Source: Chitinophagales bacterium
GTDB taxonomy: Bacteria > Bacteroidota > Bacteroidia > Chitinophagales > Chitinophagaceae
DNA length: 64,000 bases
Assembly (NCBI GenBank): GCA_017303455.1
Contig: JAFLBM010000010.1
Coordinates: forward strand, 62,001-126,000
Reading direction: 5' to 3'
Shown: positions 54,101 through 60,130 of the stretch, piece after piece
How the letters are laid out: each line of letters opens with the position of its first letter
How positions within the stretch are numbered: position 1 is the stretch's first letter
Notes under the pieces: generated by a model
Database searches by the model: none
What the model was told of the DNA's origin: nothing
The model's input: the letters and a program-made list of their open reading frames with translations, nothing else
Program-made: the position numbers and the translations under genes

Positions 54101-54291
54101 TTAAGGCCATCATCTGTCCCGATCCATATAAATCCTTTTTTGTCCTGTAAGATGCAATTGACTTTGTTATTAGACAGCCCGTTGGCCCTGCTTAATTGCT
54201 TAAAATATAAAACCGGTTGTTGTGCCACCCCCAGCAATAACAGCAACAACAATGCTCCTGTGAACCCAATCCGTTTTAGCCCGGTGTTCAT
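51196..54291 (-). CDS. two-component regulator propeller sensor histidine kinase
   Basis: 1031 residues from ATG 54291. Signal peptide/N-terminal anchor (about 1-30), a large periplasmic double seven-bladed beta-propeller (about 40-720; repeated KGFIWIGTDDGLNRYDG-type blades), a Y_Y_Y immunoglobulin-like domain, one membrane helix (about 815-835), and HisKA_3 with the phospho-His in DLHDNVGSTLSSISVY, followed by HATPase_c (FKEAVNNAVKYS, DDGKGF, GNGLRNMQMRA). It pairs with a LuxR-type regulator and is therefore not a hybrid HTCS protein. The ligand binds the propeller outside the membrane; what it is cannot be told. Confidence 0.93.
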   Translation of the reverse strand: MNTGLKRIGFTGALLLLLLLGVAQQPVLYFKQLSRANGLSNNKVNCILQDKKGFIWIGTDDGLNRYDGNNFIVFKNSPGQLSSVSGNTITDLHEDKEGLIWIATADGGITRYDHRLPPDKQFRQYKHQPGDQNSIPVNIVNALHEDSRGDLWLATSGKGILRFNKQKEEFVQPNGMGVWTIYDMCFDQQGMIWAGREGGSILKVDPATLQVQTDQRYANLYVSLPHVVVTKLFRDSKQNIWFGSWDKAVYRHNAVTGTEQSFSNSSSDPFSFGKDEAIAFNEDRQGRIWIGGKYSGLYVYDPLSGKFYNYRHDPAREGTLGDNKVNCIFMDRSGIVWLGTNNGISIYHAAQQQFEQEFLPRQNERTDKPLVIYDFCKEKNGNLWIGTNRGLYIRQPDGIYQHRKIIFKGTELSITKFYKDPDGTVYLGTDYSLFRYDIPTGGITMLPYTEKDQVMSKIIESRVVSVVKDTIDGHPVLLTVPYGHFFAYYDFTEQRWISRKDSTKKILSRYNITDNLIRKIIKTRDGNLWLANAKNGLVLLDKRNSGSVIYRNNPAVAGSISNNNVYDIKEDRVGNLWISTYGGGLNYFDTRKKEFRHFSSVNNLLEGLELDKYGNAWSISNGGLQKFDPRTQTFSSIELPDVEKTGGVRGYIYKDEEGKMYVAGDGYFIAFNPERIVIEKKQPEVFLTDFSIFNDSYSHLLMQNEIALGHTQNFFTIHFAAPFYAASAPVQYSYMLEGVDKDWINAGSSTQAPYTNLGGGEYIFKVRATTTPGSWSDKITTIKIRIIPPFWKQWWFFLLAAVLIAGMIYAVYRYRINELLKRQAIRNKIAQDLHDNVGSTLSSISVYSQVAKIYKEKNRQEDLQSTLEKISSTSGEMISEMNDIVWAINPRNDNMDTILQRMESYAKPLLNAQGIQYKFEYDANLVWQNLQMESRKNFYLIFKEAVNNAVKYSGCKHLFVKVEKRQHHIILTIKDDGKGFDPAEAAVKANSSLSGNGLRNMQMRAREMKGNVLIDSKPGEGTTIELKFPAA

Positions 54292-54330
54292 ACTGAAAAA
54301 ATACGAAAGACCCGGCGAATTAGTTACTGG

Positions 54331-54364
54331 CAAACAAAACCGTCCCGCCGGCAGGGCGGGACGG
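54331..54364 (-). terminator. intrinsic terminator of lipoprotein gene 1
   Basis: 10-bp stem CCGTCCCGCC/GGCGGGACGG with loop of five bases (54340-54364); on the minus strand it is followed by TTTTGTTTG. It separates the lipoprotein gene from the sensor kinase gene. Confidence 0.7.
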
Positions 54365-54397
54365 CTACTTAAACCAAACTGTAAATCGCCGTAAATA

Positions 54398-55156
54398 CTA
54401 TTGAATTGCTTTGGGTTCATTATATAAAAAATCATCCATGATCACCAGGTCCTTGCTGCCCCCGGCAGAAATATCTTTTACTCCGTTAGCAACAACAGCA
54501 TCGCCTTGCCTGATCCTGACCCTGGTAATTTTTTCTGCAGGAAAATAAACGCCAACAAAAGAGTGACTGCTGCCGGCAGACCTTACCGGCACTTTGAACA
54601 GGCCCAGGCTGCGATTGCCGGAAAAATATTCAATAGTAGTGGAAGTAGCCTCATCCACATCGGAGAATACAGCACCAAACCCATTTACACTGGCTGCTAC
54701 CGCCTGGCCGGGTACTTCAAAATCAACATTCCATAAATTACTGCTAACCGCAGAAAACGTTTTACCACCACTAAATGATGAAAATTCGGTGGCATTACTG
54801 GCTTCCTGGTCAGCAAACAGGTTGTTACTGATCCGGGCATCCACATCACCTGAATATTGAAAACCTCTTTGCAAAGAGGCGGGTGAGCCCGGTGCTGTTG
54901 GATTAAAAAAATCAGATGGGATTCTTTCAGTAATATACTGGTCAGGCACTCCTTCCCAATTAATCTCCCTGCGGCCTGAGACCTGGCCCGGTGTTGTATT
55001 CAGCACATCCCCTAAAAGACTTCTGAATTCATTGAGCTTTGCCGTAATATCGCCTGAAGCAGTAATGATGATAGCCTCAGGAGTATCCTGCTCATTTTTT
55101 TTCTCACAACCTGCCATAACAGACACAGCCATTAAAAGAAGGAATATTTTTTTCAT
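54398..55156 (-). CDS. lipoprotein of unknown family, second copy (distal)
   Basis: 252 residues from ATG 55156. Lipobox VMAGC (near residue 16). The core motif GRREINWEGVPDQY is followed by a beta-rich body (SFVGVYFPAEKITRVRIRQG, KDLVIMDDFLYNEP). It is a clear paralogue of the next gene upstream. Proteins with a GRRE(I/V)NWDGVP box occur in several phyla from memory, with no known function. It ends with PKAIQ, and a terminator follows. Confidence 0.8.
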   Translation of the reverse strand: MKKIFLLLMAVSVMAGCEKKNEQDTPEAIIITASGDITAKLNEFRSLLGDVLNTTPGQVSGRREINWEGVPDQYITERIPSDFFNPTAPGSPASLQRGFQYSGDVDARISNNLFADQEASNATEFSSFSGGKTFSAVSSNLWNVDFEVPGQAVAASVNGFGAVFSDVDEATSTTIEYFSGNRSLGLFKVPVRSAGSSHSFVGVYFPAEKITRVRIRQGDAVVANGVKDISAGGSKDLVIMDDFLYNEPKAIQ

Positions 55157-55181
55157 GGTTATAAAGTTTAATTGATACCTG

Positions 55182-55217
55182 CAAATTTCCTTCCTGTTAC
55201 TTGTTTTTTCTATCACC
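55182..55217 (-). promoter_or_regulatory. promoter of lipoprotein gene 1 with shared upstream element
   Basis: Minus strand TATTCGGTGATAG (from about 55222), with GGTGAT (plus 55212-55217) followed after exactly 22 bases by GAAATTTG (55189-55182). Same layout as the promoters of the hydrolases and of lipoprotein gene 2. Confidence 0.45.
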
Positions 55218-55227
55218 GAATACGGGG

Positions 55228-55270
55228 ATACCAAAAGCCCCGGGTAAGAGTACCACGGGGCTTTTGGTAT
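55228..55270 (-). terminator. intrinsic terminator of lipoprotein gene 2
   Basis: Long stem ATACCAAAAGCCCCG/CGGGGCTTTTGGTAT (15 bp) with an inner GGTA/TACC stem around AGAG. On the minus strand the T-run is within the stem after CGGGGC, as is common in short terminators. Confidence 0.7.
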
Positions 55271-55296
55271 ATAAACCGTCCACTGTTATGACATAA

Positions 55297-56097
55297 TTAT
55301 TGTACAGCTACTGGTTCGCTGTAGAGAAAATCGTCGTATACCACCAGGTCTTTTGTTCCCCCGTCCGTTATATCTTTTACACCTGCAGCTAATGCTGCAT
55401 TACCGCTGGTGATTTTCAGCCTTGTGATCTTTTCTGCAGGAAAATAAACACCAAGGAAAGAGAATTTACCTGAACCAGCCGCAGCGGGAGCTTTAAATTT
55501 TCCGAGACTCTTTGTGCTATTGAAGAATTCAATGAATGTTGAATTGGCATCATCCACATCCACGAAAATGATACCAAACCCTTTCACCGAAGCATCAGTG
55601 GTAGTACCCGGGACTTTAAATAAGATCTCGGAAACAGTTGTTCCTGCCGCGATCACTAATCGTTTGCGGCTGAAGGGTTCAAACTGCCCGGCATAAGAAG
55701 GATCGATCTCTGCAAAATCAGAACTGTCAATCCTGATGGGTGTACCGTTATTGGCATATAACAATCCCCTTTTTCTTCCATTGGGTTCCGCCGCATCTGA
55801 TTTACCAAAAAAATCAAGCGGGAAAGCAGTATTGTTGGTAAAATTGGCCGGTACGCCATCCCAGTTCACCTCGCGGCGTCCTGCCGTTTGATTGGGAGTT
55901 GTATTGAGCGGATCTCCGAGTACCAACCGGAACTCAGCCATTTTCCCGGCTACTGTTGTGCTGTCGCCGGCACCTGCTACAATTGTTGACTGAACAGCAG
56001 GCTGGTCGTTGTAATCATCATCTTCTTCTTTATCACAGCCAACGATGATCACTGACGATAAAGCCAGCATGGCTGTTAATTGTTTAATTTTTTTCAT
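55297..56097 (-). CDS. lipoprotein of unknown family, first copy (proximal)
   Basis: 266 residues from ATG 56097 with lipobox IIVGC (near residue 20). The same GRREVNWDGVPANF box and the same order of strands as its paralogue: SSDFAEIDPSYAGQF, EILFKVPG, GFGIIFVDVDDANSTFIEFF, FLGVYFPAEKITRLKITSG and DLVVYDDFLYSEPVAVQ. The protein probably folds as a beta-sandwich on the cell surface. Genes 1 and 2 have separate promoters and terminators, so they are regulated apart but similarly. Confidence 0.82.
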   Translation of the reverse strand: MKKIKQLTAMLALSSVIIVGCDKEEDDDYNDQPAVQSTIVAGAGDSTTVAGKMAEFRLVLGDPLNTTPNQTAGRREVNWDGVPANFTNNTAFPLDFFGKSDAAEPNGRKRGLLYANNGTPIRIDSSDFAEIDPSYAGQFEPFSRKRLVIAAGTTVSEILFKVPGTTTDASVKGFGIIFVDVDDANSTFIEFFNSTKSLGKFKAPAAAGSGKFSFLGVYFPAEKITRLKITSGNAALAAGVKDITDGGTKDLVVYDDFLYSEPVAVQ

Positions 56098-56154
56098 CTG
56101 GATAAGTTTAAAGGTTAAGGTTGTTGATTGAACTTGTTTGTTGTAATAACAGGG

Positions 56155-56221
56155 CAAAGATGGGCCCGGAGTATTGCCTGAACAATCGCCGGAATAGGGA
56201 GATTACTCCCTGAAAGTGGGG
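56155..56221 (-). promoter_or_regulatory. promoter of lipoprotein gene 2 with shared upstream elements
   Basis: Minus strand ATTCCGGCGATTG (56195-56183); GGCGAT is followed after 22 bases by CATCTTTG (56162-56155). Further upstream CCCCACTTTCAGGGAG (56221-56206) includes the dyad AGGGAG-TAAT-CTCCCT. This is the best-preserved member of the shared-motif set. Confidence 0.55.
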
Positions 56222-56234
56222 AGAAAGAAAAAAA

Positions 56235-56696
56235 TTATTTGTATGCCGCAATGATCTCTTCTGCGTGGGCTTTGTTTTTGGGTCTCAGGAATATTTTGCG
56301 GATAATTCCTTTTTCATCAATTACAAAAGTGGTTCGCAGTACACCCATATACTTATGCCCGAACATTTGCTTCTGGTCCCATACACCATACTTTTCTAAA
56401 ATGGCATGGTTTGTATCTGCTATTAAAGTAAAGGGAAGATCAAATTTGGCTTCAAATTTTTTATGCTTTTGGGAATCATCCGGGCTTACACCAATTACTT
56501 CAAAACCATTTTTCCTGAGTAACCCATAATTATCCCGCAGGTTACAGGCTTGTATCGTACAGGTGGGAGTATCATCTTCCGGGTAAAAATAGAGTACCAC
56601 TTTCTTTCCCTTGCAAGCAGACAAAGAAACCCTGTTCCCATTCTGATCCACGCCGGAGAAAGCCGGGGCTTTATCACCTTCTTTTAATGTTACCAT
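56235..56696 (-). CDS. bcp: thioredoxin-dependent thiol peroxidase (Bcp/PrxQ type)
   Basis: Reduces hydrogen and lipid peroxides with electrons from thioredoxin. The 153-residue peroxiredoxin has the peroxidatic cysteine in DDTPTCTIQACNLRDNY, with the resolving cysteine five residues later as in the PrxQ group. The typical GDKAPAFSG start and KVVLYFYPED are present. It follows the M23 gene on the same strand by 22 bases. Confidence 0.93.
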   Translation of the reverse strand: MVTLKEGDKAPAFSGVDQNGNRVSLSACKGKKVVLYFYPEDDTPTCTIQACNLRDNYGLLRKNGFEVIGVSPDDSQKHKKFEAKFDLPFTLIADTNHAILEKYGVWDQKQMFGHKYMGVLRTTFVIDEKGIIRKIFLRPKNKAHAEEIIAAYK

Positions 56697-56718
56697 AAAA
56701 TGATAGTATTACTGCTTG

Positions 56719-58551
56719 TTATTTTTTCTTTACTGCGGCTTTTTTCTTTGAGGTAGTTACTTTCTTTTTACTGCTATTCTTCTTTTTAGCTGGTATCTTT
56801 TTCTTTGGCGGCGTGTAGGGATATTTTTTAAACCACCAGCTCTTCGTTGTTGTATTGCCCACCATATCCTCTACTGTTACCTTTAAATGATGTATTCCAT
56901 ATGGGCAGCGTTCATCAAATACATAGATCCAGTTGCGGCTTTTATCGTTGGTAAAACGAATCCACTGGCTGTCGAGTTCGGCCCGGAAACTTTTTATCCC
57001 AAAATTATCAGCCGGTGTAAATACTATTCTTGTTGCCGGACTCAGGTTAATAGTATCCCCTTTTCCTAATTCATTGATGGTTGGCGGCAGCACATCTGCA
57101 AAAGCCTGGAAGGTTCCCAGATCACCAAATGAAGCAGCCAGCCATTCCCCCTGCCATTCGGCATTCCTGTTTGACACACCCCGTCCATTTCGTTGTATGA
57201 TTATTTTATCTCTTCTTTCAGCAGGGATTATTTTATCCGGTTTGATACGAACAGTAATATCATCATGTAAGGGTATGGAAGGATCGTTTAACTGGTGCAG
57301 GCCCGACACGGCATAGAAAGAGGCTGTATTATTCCTGTAATAAAGAGGCTGTATGGTATCATATAAGCAACCTTCTGGTAAATACACTTCAAAGTCCGGT
57401 TTCTCCAGTACGTTCACCTGGTTGGGAGCAAAGTGTTGATGAGATATCTCCTGAAAATCCCTTTTCGCAAGGCTGTCATCATACTGCAACAGGAAAGAAA
57501 GCTGGGAAACATTTTTATAAGCATCCTTTATTTCAACACGGATTGTATGACGGAACGTATCTGCCAGTTCAATCACACCATCTCCGGCTACGGAATGATA
57601 AACACCGCCTCGATCACCTGGCAATCTTGATAAATGCTGCAGGTAAGCTCCGCCATTTGAACGATACTTATAATCGATCTGCGCATTCATATAAGCAGTA
57701 GCTGCATAATCAATACTGTCAATTATAAATCGCACCTGGGCATTTTCATCAACAAACAGTTCGGCCGAATAAATACCATCGGCATTGGGCGAACCACTGA
57801 TACGATCATAGGCCTGTATTCCAAAACTGAGTTTTTGTAACCCGGTTTTCAATACTGGCATTTTGGGAATGACATAGCCACTGTCTGTTCTTTTTACTGT
57901 AAAAAATTCAGGCGTTTGTTCGTACACGCTGATACTGCGGTCATACAAAGCCAGTTTTACCAGGTCAGGCGGCACATTATCCTGTAAAGGAAAACCGAAG
58001 AGTAACGGATTGAGACGTTTGGTTGTTTTGGTGTCAAATATTTCAAAATGTAAATGCGGCCCCTGTGAACCGCCGGTGTTACCACTGTAAGCAATGAACT
58101 GTCCTTTGCTGACCGGGAATTGTTGCGGGCCGAAATCCAGTTCAATGGCCCATGTCTCCTGTTCATACTGTCTGGCTGTTACATATTGTTCGAGTGCAGG
58201 AAAAAAATCATTGAGGTGAGCATATAAAGTGGAAAGGCCGTTGGGGTGATTGACAATAATATACCGGCCGAAGCTTTGCGGCCTGATGCCTATATGCGTA
58301 ATATATCCTTCCGCAGCCGCATAGACGGGCTGATTCTCTTTTTGATTAGTGCGGATATCCAAACCCATATGCCAGTGATTGGCCCTGAGTTCTCCCATAT
58401 TGGCAACAATTTCCATCGGGATACCGAGTGGGTTCCTGAAATATCCTTTTTGAACTGTATTTGTAATGGACTGTGATTGAAGGATACCAGGTATCAGCAA
58501 TATTACTAAAAACCCTTTTTTCAGGAAATGGTGGCAGCTATCTTTCATCAT
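56719..58551 (-). CDS. M23 family peptidase with long beta-rich C-terminal region
   Basis: 610 residues. Signal peptide (to about SQSI), a LytM/M23 domain in the N-terminal third with HWHMGLDIRTN and GPHLHFEIFD supplying the zinc ligands, then about 400 residues of beta-rich, domain-like sequence (VEIKDAYKNVSQLSFLLQYD and other strands), and a very basic Lys-rich tail (KKKIPAKKKNSSKKKV...). The tail would bind acidic polymers. It probably cuts peptidoglycan outside the cytoplasm. It precedes bcp on the same strand. Confidence 0.88.
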   Translation of the reverse strand: MMKDSCHHFLKKGFLVILLIPGILQSQSITNTVQKGYFRNPLGIPMEIVANMGELRANHWHMGLDIRTNQKENQPVYAAAEGYITHIGIRPQSFGRYIIVNHPNGLSTLYAHLNDFFPALEQYVTARQYEQETWAIELDFGPQQFPVSKGQFIAYSGNTGGSQGPHLHFEIFDTKTTKRLNPLLFGFPLQDNVPPDLVKLALYDRSISVYEQTPEFFTVKRTDSGYVIPKMPVLKTGLQKLSFGIQAYDRISGSPNADGIYSAELFVDENAQVRFIIDSIDYAATAYMNAQIDYKYRSNGGAYLQHLSRLPGDRGGVYHSVAGDGVIELADTFRHTIRVEIKDAYKNVSQLSFLLQYDDSLAKRDFQEISHQHFAPNQVNVLEKPDFEVYLPEGCLYDTIQPLYYRNNTASFYAVSGLHQLNDPSIPLHDDITVRIKPDKIIPAERRDKIIIQRNGRGVSNRNAEWQGEWLAASFGDLGTFQAFADVLPPTINELGKGDTINLSPATRIVFTPADNFGIKSFRAELDSQWIRFTNDKSRNWIYVFDERCPYGIHHLKVTVEDMVGNTTTKSWWFKKYPYTPPKKKIPAKKKNSSKKKVTTSKKKAAVKKK

Positions 58552-58628
58552 GTGTTACAAATTAACAACATACCTCTCTATTTTATTCGCATAACAGGTA
58601 CTTTTGAAAACAATTTAATCCTTGTTTA

Positions 58629-59336
58629 ATGAAGATATTAAAAATCATCCTCCCTGTTATTACTGTCCTGTTACTCTCAGTTACTATATCAGCCCAGGAT
58701 TGCACTGTTGAAAAAGCCGAACTCAAAGGAACATATACCGGTGAATGTAAAAAAGGGAAAGCCAGCGGTAAAGGCAAGGCAACAGGAACAGATAGCTACG
58801 AAGGAGATTTTAAATCGGGTCTGCCTGATGGCAATGGCACTTATATATGGAAGAATGGCAATGAATTCAGAGGCAGTTTTTCAAAAGGACTGAAAGACGG
58901 TAAAGGAACATTGCTGTATAAAAGAGTGAATGCCGGAGACAGCATTGTGGAAGGTTACTGGAAAAAAGATGTTTATGTTGGCAAATATGAACACCCTTAC
59001 CGTATTATCAATAAAAGCAAAATGGTAACCGATGTGGAAGTAGAATACAAAACCGATCCATATAACAAGATCACTTTTTTCATCACCAACACATCCGGCG
59101 GGGCCAGTTCTGTCAGCAGCGATGAATTACCTAAAATTAAGGTGGATGAAATAGAAGCCATGACCGGGGCCTATGGGCGTTTATACGTAAATGACAATCA
59201 CGCCAAAAAAACCGAATCGGTTATTGAAGATGTTCGTTTTCCCATCCGGATGAGAGTCAAAATGGGAACAGAAGATGTGGAGATCGAATTCAGGGAAGCT
59301 GGTACTTATATTATTAATATCAGGATCAACGATTAA
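58629..59336 (+). CDS. secreted MORN-repeat protein
   Basis: 235 residues with signal peptide MKILKIILPVITVLLLSVTI... ending near SAQ, then at least four MORN repeats (YTGECKKGKASGKGKA, YEGDFKSGLPDGNGTY, FRGSFSKGLKDGKGTL and a further one). The rest is a beta-rich domain of unknown function. MORN repeats are often membrane- or lipid-associated. It is divergent from the M23 gene. Confidence 0.85.
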   Translation: MKILKIILPVITVLLLSVTISAQDCTVEKAELKGTYTGECKKGKASGKGKATGTDSYEGDFKSGLPDGNGTYIWKNGNEFRGSFSKGLKDGKGTLLYKRVNAGDSIVEGYWKKDVYVGKYEHPYRIINKSKMVTDVEVEYKTDPYNKITFFITNTSGGASSVSSDELPKIKVDEIEAMTGAYGRLYVNDNHAKKTESVIEDVRFPIRMRVKMGTEDVEIEFREAGTYIINIRIND

Positions 59337-59432
59337 TAAGGATTTTTGCCTGTATTTACCTGATTTCTTCCCAATGGCCTGTCCAACTTGACGCTGATCT
59401 TCGTATCTTTTTCCCTTTAACCATCTACTGCT

Positions 59433-60020
59433 TTGAAAAAACTGTTTTGGCTGATACCGGTCAGTGTTTTACTGTATGCCTGCCCTTACGAATCAGCAGT
59501 GCCGCTGGAAGCAAGGCCTGTAGAGGCTGTTGACAGTACCTTGCTGGGCTATTGGTATGGCATTGTAAAAGACGGCAGCGATTTTTTTGGTATCGAAGCC
59601 CTTGATATTACACAAAACTCCGATTCGACTTACGCTATCATCCGTTATGGAAAGGCTGCCAAAGGCGATATCATATTACCCGACACTTCTTATTTCACCG
59701 GTTATATTTCTTATGTAAACGGACAACGTTTCATGAACGTGGAAGGATCAGTTGTTCTCGTTAGCACCCGGGGCAAAAAGCCGCCGGAGATCAAAACGCA
59801 AAAAGTGTTTTACCTCGCTAATTTTTCCCTGCAAAGAGATACATTGACGATGAAAACTATTACGGAGAATTTTTCACCCGGCAGAAGAGGTTTCGCCACT
59901 CCCGAAGAACTGAAACAAACAGTCATCAGCCTCAGCGGGCAGGGAAAGAATATTTATGATGACCTCTATGCATTATCCTACCGCAAGATTCCCAGGCCAA
60001 AGCCGCTAAAGCCATTCTGA
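59433..60020 (+). CDS. hypothetical lipoprotein
   Basis: 195 residues starting with TTG (MKKLFWLIPVSVLLYAC; lipobox LYAC, Cys17). A beta-rich body follows, with DSTLLGYWYGIVKDGSDFFG and SFTGYISYVNGQRFMNVEGS-like strands, and a Pro-rich basic tail (RKIPRPKPLKPF). It is probably a surface lipoprotein of the lipocalin-like kind. A TATCTTTT sequence at 59404-59411 is a -7 box candidate about 20 bases before the start. No family recognised. Confidence 0.7.
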   Translation: MKKLFWLIPVSVLLYACPYESAVPLEARPVEAVDSTLLGYWYGIVKDGSDFFGIEALDITQNSDSTYAIIRYGKAAKGDIILPDTSYFTGYISYVNGQRFMNVEGSVVLVSTRGKKPPEIKTQKVFYLANFSLQRDTLTMKTITENFSPGRRGFATPEELKQTVISLSGQGKNIYDDLYALSYRKIPRPKPLKPF

Positions 60021-60130
60021 GAAAATGGGTTGAAAAAAATCAGGAATTTGCCCGGCTAATCCCCCTCCATTCCCTTACTTTTGCGCAATTTGTTTTTCCA
60101 TCCCGAACGCTATATAATTCCTCATAAAAA

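Noticed and set aside
54381..54400. ACGGCGATT sequence upstream of the sensor kinase as a further copy of the shared promoter element
   Set aside because: It overlaps the end of the lipoprotein gene and no TTTG box follows at 22 bases; a terminator lies in between.
55228..55270. long hairpin as a riboswitch in front of lipoprotein gene 1
   Set aside because: It lies upstream of that gene's promoter box and directly behind the stop of lipoprotein gene 2; a terminator explains it.
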